Shown: piece by piece, positions 50,809-62,171 of the stretch
How the letters are laid out: every line of letters starts with the position of its first letter
Position numbering within the stretch: the stretch's first letter is position 1
Assembly: GCF_000143415.4 (NCBI RefSeq)
Contig: NW_003314267.1
Location: 3,001,028 to 3,065,027, forward strand
DNA from: Selaginella moellendorffii
Lineage: Eukaryota > Streptophyta > Lycopodiopsida > Selaginellales > Selaginellaceae
Direction: 5' to 3'
Length of the DNA: 64,000 nucleotides
Notes under the pieces: generated by a model
What the model saw: the letters and a program-made list of their open reading frames with translations, nothing else
Told to the model about the DNA's origin: nothing
Database searches by the model: none
Made by a program: the position numbers and the translations under genes

Positions 50809-53699
50809 ATGAAGAAGAGGCGATGGCTGGAGCGCGATGGCGATGGCGATGGCGATGGCGCCACCGGGCAGTCGTCTGAGGATTGCATGGTGCTGGTCGC
50901 GGATCCAGAGGTGAGAATGCGCTCCATCGCGATCTCTGGAATGATTGCCGGGGCGCGCGGTGCTCAGCTGGGGCCTGTGAGGGAGGCAATGCAACGGAGG
51001 CTGTGGGAGGAGCAGGAAATATCGGTGGTCCAGCAGATTGTCACCGCTCTCTCGTCGATCTTCGCGGATGAAACGACCACGTCGTGCTTACAGAGGTACT
51101 ATCTCTTAGATGGCTGCCCCGAGCCGATCAAGATTCGCATCCTCGCGTCCCTCGTTCGGATTTGCAAGACGAGCAACGAGCATTCGGAGGTGGTGGCGGC
51201 ACTCCAGCCGGCCTTGTTGCAAGATCTTTACGGGAAGAATCCGGTGCTTAGAATGTGGGGCTTGAAGTTCGCGACGAAGTTCTTTGAGCAGCAACGAAAC
51301 AAGAGCTGGATCATCGCTGCGCTGCACAAGAGATTTTTTGATACTCATGCTTTCGTGAGGAAAGCTGCCTTGGATGCTGTCATCTCCCTCGACGCGGTGG
51401 GATTTAGCTTCCTCGATGGTTTGAATGCTATTGCGCTCCGGCTCTTGGAGGATCACGTCTCGGAGTCCGTTCGACTGTCCGCCATGGAGCTTGTAAGTTT
51501 GTTTGCAATTTCCTTGTCCTCTGATATATCTCGTTTACTTTGGGCAGCTCCGGCTATGGGTGATGGAAGTTCAAGCTGGAGAAATCACGGCATCGCAACA
51601 ACGCGAGATAAACTATACTTATCTAGAGGTAAGTCTTTTGCGCTCTCGATTAGAACTTTCAAGACGTCACTACCCAGATTTGCACCATGCTCACAGACCC
51701 GTGCACGCGAGTAAGGAAAGAAGCTTGCCGTGTGCTTGGCACTATGACATCAGTAAGCCAGAAAATTAAGTTGCATTCGGTGAACAAGAAGTCAGTGCTA
51801 GTCACCAGTGGTGATCCTTTGATCTCGTGCAACATTAATGGTAAATCGCCACGGACGGCAATTGTGGCGGGTGCTTTTGTTTCTGCTGTCGAGGATGAGT
51901 TCCCAGAGGTAGTGGACTTTCTTTTATCTTTCTTATTACCATCTCGTGTTCGCGTGTCCGCAGGTGAGATCTGCTGCTGTGCAAGCTCTTTCCAGCTTGA
52001 GTCTGGGTTCTAAAGAAGTCGCAAATGCCGGTGTACTTGGGCTTTTCCTGGACATGTTGAACGACCAAGATCCCGCCGTTCGCAGGGCTTCGATTCAAGC
52101 GCTATATGACCTTGCTGGCTGTGGCGTTTTCTGCGTGGAAGACAAACATCTGCGTGTGGTATGTGAAATTGGTCTTTTTTGCTACATGGTTATCACATCA
52201 CTGATGTTCCAGATTACTGCTACGCTGGAAGACCAAAACAACGAGCTCCGACATGCGGGTCTAAAACTTTTGTCTTCCTTGAAGCTCCCGACGCTTGTCA
52301 TGTTCGAGTCTGCAGTTCAAACTTTGATGAAGTGCTTAGATCGTCATCCGCAGGTGCCTTTGGTATCTTAATTTCTTTACATGACACTCGATGCTTCAGG
52401 ATAGGAAGAACGTCTATGAGGCGCTATTATGCCTGGGGAAAGGACACGGCTCTCATGTAGAGGCTCTAAAGTCTGAGCTTTTGACTCAGGTAGCAAGCTT
52501 CTTCTTGGAACAATGCTACTAACATGTCTTTTCGCAGGTTAAGTTCGTTGTGAATGGAGAGAAGGGGTTAGATGATCCCAGGTTAAAAGCTATCCTGAAC
52601 CTTTGCTTGCCAGCATTGCGATCGACAGGCTGGATTTCTTCGTTGCTTCCCAGTGAAATGCTCTCCTGCAAACGAATTACGGATTTTACAAAAGAGCATG
52701 CCCCTGCTGAATCTGGTGACAGTTCCAGTACGGTGTTGATTATGGTGCAGCAAGCTATCAAATGTGCTCTACGCGCAGGGAGCGTTTCAAACGACAACCA
52801 AAGAGAAACCATCCGGTAAAGAACATCTCGTCTGGATTGTTCACGCTAACCTGTCAAATTGTATCTCCAGCGGCTGCAAGAAGTCCTTACTAGTACTGGA
52901 GCGCACTTCGCTCGTCAATTTGGGACTGCTGTACATGGACTGCCTCCAATTGGTCGCACAAAAAAACTCGGCAAAAGAACCTGACCATCAGAAGCTTGGC
53001 TCGGTACTAGGACGCATGCAAACCTGTTTCTCTGGATTCTCAGCCTCAGGTGCTCTACAGTTGCTGGAGCTCAACGCGTTTTATATTGTCATCCAGGTGG
53101 AAGACGACTCCGAGCTCGTCCAGCGCTTCTCTCAGCTGGCTTCAATAGTCGAGGAAAGTAAGAGCTTGTCGAGCACTTCGGTAGCGTCGTTTTCGCTCTT
53201 GCAAGCAGTGGAGGAAAGTTTACGCAGTCAATCAGATCCGGAGAACGTGAGCACTCTCAAGGCAGCTGCTGCTTCTTTCTGGCCGAAGCATGATATTGTC
53301 AGTGCCAGTGTCGAGGAAATGCGAGCCGATCTCGCAGTAAATTCCAGCAGCTTTGAGCACCGGCTGAAAGTTTTGATGGCGAAGTATCCTTTTCACTTCA
53401 CTGCGAGCGGTGCTGTGCATCACATTACAGCCGGAAGTAGAATCTGGGTACAGATGGAGCTGGAAGGATTCCCGTCGCAGTACAGGTGCTTGGAGCTCGA
53501 AAGGAAATCCAAGGAAGACAAGTTAGTCGAGTTTAGCGAAGAGCTCGGCTTTTACAACGTGCCATCGGTTAGCAAAGCGGCCTTACGAGTTTCCATCGTT
53601 GTGGAACTTGCAAAGGGGAAGCTTTCGGCTCTGCGCGGCCCTCAAGCTTGTCTAGCTCCAATCTCTCCGGAACGAGTCATCTATCTCGAGGGAAGTTAA
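50809..53699 (+). CDS. INTS4: Integrator complex subunit 4 / SIEL-like ARM-HEAT protein
   Basis: About eight exons, about 840 residues. The N-terminus has GATGGC-repeat-coded DGDGDG, then ARM/HEAT repeats: LVADPEVRMRSIAISGMIAG, RMWGLKFATKFF, HAFVRKAALDAVISL, SVRLSAMELLRLW, MLTDPCTRVRKEACRVLG, EVRSAAVQALSSLSLGSK, DQDPAVRRASIQALYDLAG. The repeat order and the C-terminal beta-rich part (YPFHFTASGAVHHITAGSRI) match INTS4, called SIEL in Arabidopsis. Known roles: part of the Integrator RNA-cleavage module for snRNA 3' ends and Pol II attenuation; SIEL also binds SHORT-ROOT. The last intron (52,818-52,870) is needed to join RETIR to GCKKSLLVLE. Tail-to-tail with the ABCG gene, 31 bp apart. Confidence 0.82.
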
Positions 53700-53730
53700 G
53701 CAAAAGGTTCTCTCGTCCATATTATTCTTC

Positions 53731-56392
53731 TCAAGTTTTTCCAGTCGCTATACACGTCCTCGTCAAGGAACGAACTCTATACGAGAGGCGGATCAACACT
53801 ACAGACAGCGTCCGGTAGAAAATTGCCATCCCGGCGAGAATGAGAAGACTCCACCACTTTCCGGGGCTTGCGGGAAAGTTGTACTCGCCGTAGACAATGT
53901 AAGCTCCGGTGTGACCACCGTAGCGAGACCCCAGGAACTCGTTTTGAAACATTCCCTGTGAAAGTAACCCACACATCAACAATCCTTGGAATCCTGGAAG
54001 AAATCTTTTTACCCGCAGCGAGTGTGCATGGAACGAAATGTAAGACGATGGATACTTCCAAAACGCCTTCGGCAGATTGTTGTCGTGACGAACGTATCCT
54101 CCGACCAGCATGAACAGCACCTGTGATCGTTGCAAAGAGTTTTAAGAAAACAACTTGGAAATGTGGAAGACTGCTCTGCAAACCTGGACGCACGATCCTA
54201 GTATCATTCCAGTGTAGGCGTTTGGAACAATGCAAGAGATGGCCATCATGAGGCTCTCGCTGACGATCAAGCTGAGGTACAAGTTGACGACGAAGTAGAT
54301 GAACTTGAGTGCTCCAGAGTGGAGACCCGCCAGGAAGTACATGCTGCAAAGCGGGACGAGGGAGATGAGTAACAGGAATGGAAGCGACGCGATTGAGTTG
54401 GCAACGACGAAGTTGGCGACGCCGTAGTGACAATTAACCATTTCTCTCACGTGCATCTGATGTAAATAAAATAAAATACTTCAGCCACCTCTTAGTTTAT
54501 GTTTCCAGTTCGTCTACCTTGACCTCGTTGTACATGTAAGGCACGCCTCCAACAGACAGGTATATCATTCCTTCGAGAGCGAGAAAGATGCACGCTGCTC
54601 TGGCCTGTGGGGGAGGGGGGGACAACAGCGAGGATTGGAATATCAAAATTTTCGGATCAAACCTCTATAGAGCTCTTCGAGTGATCCAGTCTCAGGAAAA
54701 TTGTGCCGATTGAAAGCATGTACAGGAACGAGAGAAGTATCCGGATCCAGTAAAATCCAAGAGCTCTCGTTGTGTTCAGCAACGATCTGTAGCTTAGAGT
54801 GAAAAATTCAGAGCGTGAGGCAGGACGCTTTATCCTGTTCACCAGTACTCCTCCTTTCTGCATCACGTAACAGTGTGTTCTCAGCGTTAGTATATAAACA
54901 TAGAAAGCCCTCGAAGTTTTAAATAAGTCTTGCCTTCTTGACAAGCGTATTAACTTTACAGACCAATGCTGCATTGAAATCGGAGCTTTGATAGGACGCT
55001 GATAGGAAATTAACTATCTGGTGATGGTCCTCCTTTGCAAAAGCTTCAGCTTTTTCCGCGTCCTGCACGGATTGATTAATACATGCCTTACGAGAATGAG
55101 AAACAGGGTCCTAATACCTGAACGTAAAGAAATGGAGCACGAAGCTTCTCGAATTCGGCACCGATCGTATAAAGGAAGTGATCACTAGGATTATGATTAG
55201 GCGGGCAAGGAAATCCCGCCGTGGAGAAGTGCTGAAGAAAAACCACGTAAGTAACATACAGATATGTTTGAGATGTTTACCTCCACTGCTGCGATGTTGT
55301 CACCAAAAAACACCATTTTCCCATTGCTTAGCAAGCACAAATCATCCAGAAGTTCATAAACCTGGCTGGAGACATGCTCAGTGCACATAATGACAGTAGC
55401 TCCACCTCTGGCCAATCCCTTCAGCTTGATAAGCAAGGAGAGCACAGAAGCTCTAAGAACGTAATATGAGTAACTTAAAACCAACAAATATTTGAGAAGT
55501 AAAACATACCCCTCCAGGCCTTTGAATGCATCATCAAAGTAAATCAAGCTGGGACCAATAAGCAGTTCCACTGCAAGGTTGACAAGTCTTCTTTCACCCC
55601 CACTGATTCCCTTGTGAGGGCACTTTCTAACATATCTGTAGGCCAACTCAGTGAGACCCATTTCTGACATTACGTGCTCTGCCACCGCCAACTTCTCTTT
55701 ACGGGGAAGGTTAGACGGAAGTCGCAAAAACGCAGACAGAATAAGGTGTTCTTTGACGGTAAGACTGTCTGGAAGAACTTCATCGTCCGGAGTGAGAAAC
55801 GTCTGAAACAAACAGCAATTCGTGAGGGAAAAAGCAGAAAACAGTCAGCATACAAGAAATTTGTGTGGCTTTGCCAGTATATGCAATGCTAGAGGAGAAC
55901 CTGAGGATTAGAAAGCATACAGAAGTGCCATATGTGAGCTGCTGCCTTCTTCCATTGATTCGAATGTCGCCTTGGTACTTTGCTTTGCGACATAGCCTCC
56001 CTGCAAACACACAAGGAAGCGAGGTGTGAGAAAACCGATGAAACTCTAGTAACACCAAAAGCTCTACCGGAAAGCGCTCGAAGTAGAGTAGATTTCCCGG
56101 ATTGAGAAGGACCCATGATAGTAAGCATTCTGTATGGCTCTGCATACCCTGCGACTCCATCCAAGACGACCTGAGGGGACGAACTGCGCTGCTCAAAACT
56201 CACAGTGACATCTTTCCAGGACAAGCTCGCAGCCGACTCTGTATCGACTTGGGAGAGTGGTATGGAGGACGCACTCTCTGGAGGTGGACTAGTGATGGGG
56301 CTGGCCTGGCTTGTCAGCGGAGATGGAGAAGGCTGATACTGAATGCTGTACTGCCGCAAAGGTAAATTATCACCAGTAGGACTCTGCGCCAT
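53731..56392 (-). CDS. ABCG half-transporter, ABCG3-like
   Basis: About ten exons from ATG 56,392, about 690 residues. The nucleotide-binding domain has Walker A GPSQSGKST, signature KGISGGERR and a Walker B region reading SLIYFDDAFKGLEG, where most ABCG proteins have LDEPTSGLDS. The H-loop is TEHVSS. The membrane domain begins at SRSEFFTLSYRSLLNTTRAL and has six segments ending FYRTLSVVLIRLSYRV. Layout and motifs such as LLSNGKMVFFGD and GFPCPPNHNPSDHFL fit Arabidopsis ABCG3. Half-transporters work as dimers exporting lipids or hormones; the substrate here is unknown. The Asp for Glu in Walker B suggests a weak ATPase site. A coding-like stretch upstream (56,580-56,424, MEDMKDLQTRSDW) could be an extra 5' exon. 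Confidence 0.8.
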
Positions 56393-57150
56393 GTTGAAGC
56401 CAGTTGCTTGAGCTGAAAGTCTGTTACTCCAGTTTTCTGCTGCTTCCCTGTTTGCTGGAGAATGCTGGGCAATTCCTAAAGTGGCTCGCCTCTAACAGAC
56501 ACTTCCTTCGCCTGTTATCTGGGAGCTTCACTCCATCCTTCCAATCACTCCGTGTTTGAAGATCCTTCATATCTTCCATTCTTATGAGCAACCAGCCGCA
56601 TTTATCTGAAAGTGCCAAATGCCAGCTTGAGTCCACAAGTGAGCGACTTCCCTCCGGTTATCCAAATAATATCCTCCATCGTAACTGTTAGCATGCCCCT
56701 GATAAGACACCAGCCTTCTTTCCAAAAGGCTGGCAGATGTCGAGACAGAGACAATGGTCTTAATCCCTGCTTTTGAATGACGCGTTGTTTTCTTCTTTTC
56801 AATCGAGAAACTTTGCCTGTCCGTGTGAATGGAAAAAATAAACCTTCCATCCCTGTCTATCTGACACAAGGATTGACATACGCACCTGTTGGCCTTTACT
56901 CACCACCACCGCAGTTTTACAGAACAATTCGGCAGCGGCACCCGGAGAATTATCCGCTGTCTCAAAATTCACGAGCAGCGTTTTCTTGACTTCACTTCAT
57001 TACGTACATCTGGTGAATTAGTACCTGATAATCTGGCCTGCAGAACTTAGAGAAACATCTAAATTCTTACAGCTCACAGTTTCTTACCAGGTCTACCAGC
57101 CGCACAAAATACAAGAAAGGTATATTGTACACGGTCGAACTTGAAAATGC
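56393..57150. other. Intergenic between ABCG and HDA9-like genes
   Basis: About 760 bp between two minus-strand genes. A minus-strand frame at 56,869-56,582 (GRFIFSIHTDRQSFSI ... LVSYQGHANSYDGGYYLDN) is open but not recognised. It may be ABCG 5' leader or unannotated exons. No other signal seen. Confidence 0.4.
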
Positions 57151-59128
57151 TCACGAATCCATGTCATGGTCATTATCGTTGTCGCCATCGTAAAACTCTT
57201 CGTCACGCTGCACACTTTTATCTTGCGTATGTTCTGCAGACAAAGCTCGAAAATAAGACTACTGACAAATGCTATACACCAAACTTACGGTCTAGTCGCT
57301 CATCGGGATTAAAATCCTCCTCGTCGAAGTCTGGGAAGTAGGTGTCTGGCGGAACCTGACCCAGATTTTAGAAAGGAGAAACACTAACACACTCGCACAA
57401 AAAAACAAATAAAATAAAATAGAAACATGTAGTACCTCATGCATCTGAACCCCTGGAGCATGCTGTATATGACGAAGATTTTCCAGCACTTGCATTTTTA
57501 TGGCGCTGAGATAAGCCTTTGTATTCAAGTTATCCTATATACAAACATGCATTAGGCCGATAAAATTTTCCATATCATTCTTGAATTACCAGGTTGAGTC
57601 CGTGATTGGTTTTCAAGGTGTAGTCGGGCTTGAAATACTTGATATAATCGTTGGACGGTATTTCTGTAAGCCACGTTCATGTAAAGGAAAAAAAAAGATT
57701 AATCTGGCATACTTACCATTCGGAAGCTCCGTATCCAAAAGCACACCCGTTTCCACGGTCCAGCAACGCGCAACATTTTCCTTGGTGTATCCTCCTCCAC
57801 CGGTTACCTTAAAAACCAAGTGAGCTTTGCAAGAGCAAAAAGAAACGGTCCAAAGCATACCAGGAGAGGAATGCCAAGTTTCTTCACAAAATTCACGCAC
57901 TCCGCATGCCCTGTTAGAATACGTAAGCAAATGTAAGACTGAAGTTGGGAAATAAAACCTTGAATGGAAAGATTAAAGCATCCTAGGCGATCTCCAGCAA
58001 GCGAATCAGCTCCACATTGCAGCACCACCGCCCCAGGTTGATAGAACTCAACGACTTTTGATATTACTACTCGAAACAGCCGTATGAAGCTTGAGTCGTC
58101 TATTCCATCTTTAAGAGGAACATTAACAGCGTAATATTTCCCTTCTCTCTCTCCAACATCCTGAAACGGTAACAATCAAAACACGTACAAAGTAAGGAGA
58201 CACACCGACCTTCACGTCCCCAGTTCCAGGAAAGAAATAATCACCGAACTTGTGAAAGCTCACAGTCATTACTCTGAAACGATGGAGACGGCGTGAGCAT
58301 ATAGCAAAGCTAGAAAGCGCAACAAACCTGTCAGTGAGGTAGAAGGCTTCTTCAACGCCGTCTCCATGGTGAATATCGATATCTATGTATAGCACTCGCG
58401 GGAAGTACTTCAGAAGCTCCAAAATCCCAAGAACCAAGTCATTGACATAGCAGAATCCCGATGCCTCGCACTTCTTGGCGTGGTGCAAGCCTCCGGCCCA
58501 GTTGATTGCAATGTCGCAGAGTCCGTGATTAAGCCTATGTGCAGCATCTGCTTAGCATTTTTCCACCATGGAGCATTTATCAGAGAGCAAGAGAGAAGAA
58601 GAGACGTACCAATGGTACCACCCGCGTAAATCTGGCAGAACTCGAAGAGGTTGTCAAAGACTGGACAATCTTCTCCCATGTTATCTACATCGCACACACA
58701 TCTAGAAAATCAAGCGACAGAAAAATCAAAGGAAGATCTTACACATAAGAAGCTCTTTCGCGTATTGGTCTTGCATTTCTGGAGTTATTCTGTGAAGAAA
58801 ATCAATGTAGTCTGTAGAATGGAACTGCGCAAGCTCCGCGGGATAAGCTTTCCGAGGTCTCTGTCGAAAGAAAGAAAAAAAATGCATCATCACCAGACGA
58901 AAAAAAGCAAAGAAAACGTACATAGATTTCCATCTTGTTGTGGAGGCCATAAGCTAGAACAAGGCTATGCGTCATACACAAGCGATGGGGCTTCATCGGA
59001 TGATTCGGTCCATAGTAGACGCTTCCAACATCACCTGGAAGGAATCTCGCGAAATCCGTGAGCCGCGAGAGCTGCGTAACGCGCTTACCGTCGTAGAAGT
59101 AGGACACTCGATCCTTCGCCGGTGGCAT
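57151..59128 (-). CDS. HDA9: Class I histone deacetylase, HDA9-type
   Basis: Many short exons, about 425 residues. Starts DRVSYFYDG joined to [20 protein letters not shown]. The catalytic core is intact: [78 protein letters not shown] and [15 protein letters not shown]. The His pair, the Zn-binding Asp-His-Asp and the Tyr of the active site are all present. The C-terminus ([20 protein letters not shown], then [19 protein letters not shown]) is typical of HDA9 rather than HDA6/19. Known role: removal of H3 acetylation in a PWR-containing complex affecting ageing, flowering and stress. Start 59,128 shares a 92-bp divergent promoter with the NTR gene. Confidence 0.92.
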
Positions 59129-59220
59129 CGATCGGCCGAAGCGCTTTGGCGCGCCCTAGCGCCTAGACAGAAACAAAAACCCTACACTAGTAATAGGTCA
59201 AGCAAAGCTCTCACATTTTT
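59129..59220. promoter_or_regulatory. 92-bp divergent promoter HDA9-like / NTR
   Basis: Only 92 bp lie between the starts. It includes AAACCCTACA (about 59,168-59,177), a telo-box variant. Each gene must overlap the other's promoter or use very short leaders. Confidence 0.45.
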
Positions 59221-60370
59221 ATGCGAAGCAGTCTCTCCGCGTTCTTCCGGAGCTTGTGCTGGCGCCAGGGCCGCCGCGCCGCCCCATTCTCATCCTCGCC
59301 ACCACGAATGGATGCGCCGCCGCCGCTGCCACAGCTCCAAACACCGGTATGTATCATTGGATCCGGCCCCGCTGCCCACACAGCCGCGATCTACACCTCC
59401 CGCGCGGAGCTCCAGCCGATCCTCTTCGAGGGATGGATGGCGAACGGCGTAGCGGCGGGCGGGCAGCTCACGACAACGACGGATGTGGAGAATTTCCCCG
59501 GGTTTCCACAGGGCATCATGGGAGGGGAGCTCACGGAGAAGTTTAGAGAGCAGAGTCGCCGGTTTGGGACGAGGATCTTCACCGAGACTGTGGACAAGAT
59601 CGATCTCTCTAAGCGGCCGTTCGAGATCTCCAGCGAGGAGAGGAAAGTCCTGGCGGAGACTGTGATCATCGCTACCGGAGCTATTGCCAAGAGGCTCGAC
59701 TTCACAGGCTCGGGGGAAGGAAGTGGTGGATTCTGGAACCGCGGCATCTCGGCGTGCGCTGTTTGCGATGGAGCGGCTCCACTCTTTCGAAACAAGCCCC
59801 TGGCAGTGATCGGAGGTGGCGACTCCGCCATGGAAGAGGCTTCGTTTCTCACGAAGTATGGCTCCAAGGTCTACATCATCCATCGCAGGGACGAGTTTCG
59901 AGCCAGCAAGATCATGCAAAAGAGAGCTTTCGACAATCCAAAGATCGAAGTTCTTTGGAACACCACCGTGGTGGAGGCCGTTGGTAACGAGAGTGGCAGC
60001 CTCGCGGGGCTCAAACTCAAGAACACCGTGACGAACGCTTTGACGGACCTCCAAGTTTCGGGATTGTTTTTCGCGATTGGGCACGAGCCGGCCTCAAAGT
60101 TTTTGGGTGGTCAGCTCGACACAGACAAAGAAGGATATATACTTACTACTCCAGGAACCACAAAGACCAACATTCCTGGTGTGTTCGCTGCTGGGGACGT
60201 CCAAGACAAGAAGTATAGGCAAGCGGTGACTGCTGCCGGTACCGGTAAGTTTTATAATCTCTTTCTTTTGTGATCACTGCTAAACTTTTCGATTCACAGG
60301 ATGCATGGCTGCACTGGACGCGGAACACTTCTTACAGGAGTATGGAGTCCAGCAGGGAAAGTCGGATTGA
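59221..60370 (+). CDS. NADPH-dependent thioredoxin reductase (NTRA/NTRB type)
   Basis: Two exons (59,221-60,244 and 60,300-60,370), 364 residues. The N-terminal extension ([20 protein letters not shown]) is Arg/Ser-rich and probably a mitochondrial presequence, with a second ATG 29 codons later for a cytosolic form, as in plant NTRs. The FAD site [32 protein letters not shown], redox centre CAVCDGA, NADPH site [15 protein letters not shown] with [10 protein letters not shown], and FAD end [23 protein letters not shown] are all present. The enzyme reduces h- and o-type thioredoxins with NADPH. No fused thioredoxin domain, so it is not NTRC. Confidence 0.95.
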
Positions 60371-60653
60371 CAATCACAGGGCTCTAGCCGCCTATAAGCT
60401 CGCAAAAACGGTCTAGTTTTTCTAAGGAGGCACTCTTTCATTGTTTGCTCCTCTTCCTTCTCTTTTTGTTACGAGGAGAGAGGTTTCTGGCTTTTGAACG
60501 AATTCTTCTTAGTTTTCTAACTCCTTTTCCCAAAGCTACTGGTAAGTAACGTGTGATTCGATCTTTCTGACAGTTCGGTGTTTACATTCCAGGCAAAAAG
60601 ACTGGCTTGTTACATACAGTTATATGGCTTATATATTTTATAAGTCGATGGAA
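60371..60653. other. Convergent 3' region
   Basis: Short 3' flanks of NTR and the aspartic protease; nothing else seen. Confidence 0.5.
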
Positions 60654-62171
60654 TCAAGTGCATTGCCTGGGAGCAAAACCAACCCGAGACGAATCCAGAT
60701 CAATGGCGACACGCATAGTCTGCTGCTGGATGTTCCCGATAATGGACAGATCCAACGAAGTCTTCGAGAAGGCAAAGCAAAACGTCCCGGACGTGTCAAC
60801 CGGCACCAAGTAGTTACTCGGCGGCAACTGGACGCTCGCCCCGCCTTCGAAGTGGAAAGACACAGTCGGGATGGTGACGGAGGTCAGGGCCGAGAAGTCA
60901 TAGCACGTATCAAATAGCGAGAAGTCGGCTGCCCGAGGCAACTTCTGCGTCGCCGACCGGAACGCGTCCCTCATGACCGTATACGCGTACGTCGGCAGCC
61001 GGGTGACGGAGGTGCCCGAGTCGATGATCACGCCCCCGCGTCCGGTGCTGCTCGAGAGCTTGAAAGCCGTGGAAGGGATGGACAGAAGCGTACCTCCGAT
61101 GCTGATCCCGGACAGGCCAGCGTAGTAGAAGGTGTCGAGCTTGGGATTCTTGAGCAGCTGCGTGTAAGCAAACGAGGCCGAGGTGGGAAGAGCCGAGTCC
61201 CCGAAGAGCAGCGCGCTCGAGGCCCGGACGCCATTGTCGCGGCTGACGAGACAGTAGGAGAACTTCCGGCTGGAGAGCTGGGATGGAAACGAGAGCTTCC
61301 CAGCGCCGAGGCCGAGAAGCCCCGCGGCGCCAACGAAGAGTCCCTCGTTATCGTGGCCACAGCCGAAGACCACCGGGCTCGTTCGGCCTCGGCTAACCAA
61401 GAAGGAGTCCGAGGCGAGGTCCCCGACCGTGAAGGAGCCATCGCCGTACGAGACCTGGTAGAGGCAGCGATTGTCCGTACTCGCGCAAGCTTTGACGTCG
61501 AGGAGCTTGCACTGCGGCGTGGAGCACGAGAGGCGGCGGAAGGAGGAGGACGCGCGTGGATCGAAGACGGCGTCGTTTTGCTTGTAGCAGCTCTTGCAAG
61601 GCGAGCACTGGATCCAGGGGACGTCGCTGCCGGTGTCCATCACCAGGTACTGGAGCTTGGTGGGCGATCCAATGCCGACGCGCACGAAGTACTCGCCGGA
61701 TCCAAACGCGAGGCCGGACGTGACCTGGCTGCCCGAGGAGGAATCGGCCTCGGATTGCGAGAAGACGGTGGCGGGCGACGAGGATGCGTTGTGGACGAGC
61801 GTGAGATCGCGGTGCTTGACGCCGTTGAGCGCCATTTCGAGGCGCTGAGCGATGGCTTCCACGCGCGCGGCGTCCATCTTGAGCCGCGCCTCGAGCGCCT
61901 CGCGGTGGGATCTGGTGGAGTGCGCGGAGAAGTGGCTCGAGTGGACGATGGACATCACCTCTTCTTCCTTCTCCGCTACTGCATTCTTCTCCTCCTCGTC
62001 GATCGCTCCTTTGGCCGGACGATGGAGGAGAGATTGGCGCACCGCGTCCACGTCCAGCACTGTGGATTCGTGGCTGCTCTTGAGCAATCGACCGCTGCTA
62101 CCGGCAATCGCAATTGGCGTCGATCCGGCGAGGAAGAGAAGAAGAGCAAGCGCCAGCATGCACGACGCCAT
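60654..62171 (-). CDS. Pepsin-like (A1) aspartic protease, ASPG1/nepenthesin type
   Basis: Intronless, 505 residues. A signal peptide (CMLALALLLFLAGSTPIAIA) and a pro-region of about 140 residues are followed by GSGEYFVRVGIGSP and the first active site VMDTGSDVPWIQC. The nepenthesin Cys-rich insert is CSPCKSCYKQNDAVFDPRAS and CSTPQC. The flap is QVSYGDGSFTVGDLASDSF, the second active site VIIDSGTSVTRLP, and the end IIGNIQQQTMRVAIDLDSS RVGFAP in adjoining pieces. The group, including ASPG1 of guard cells, acts in the secretory pathway or apoplast. Pro instead of the usual Thr/Leu after DTGSDV is slightly unusual. The high-GC gene produces a 273-residue antisense artefact. Confidence 0.93.
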   Translation of the reverse strand: MASCMLALALLLFLAGSTPIAIAGSSGRLLKSSHESTVLDVDAVRQSLLHRPAKGAIDEEEKNAVAEKEEEVMSIVHSSHFSAHSTRSHREALEARLKMDAARVEAIAQRLEMALNGVKHRDLTLVHNASSSPATVFSQSEADSSSGSQVTSGLAFGSGEYFVRVGIGSPTKLQYLVMDTGSDVPWIQCSPCKSCYKQNDAVFDPRASSSFRRLSCSTPQCKLLDVKACASTDNRCLYQVSYGDGSFTVGDLASDSFLVSRGRTSPVVFGCGHDNEGLFVGAAGLLGLGAGKLSFPSQLSSRKFSYCLVSRDNGVRASSALLFGDSALPTSASFAYTQLLKNPKLDTFYYAGLSGISIGGTLLSIPSTAFKLSSSTGRGGVIIDSGTSVTRLPTYAYTVMRDAFRSATQKLPRAADFSLFDTCYDFSALTSVTIPTVSFHFEGGASVQLPPSNYLVPVDTSGTFCFAFSKTSLDLSIIGNIQQQTMRVAIDLDSSRVGFAPRQCT

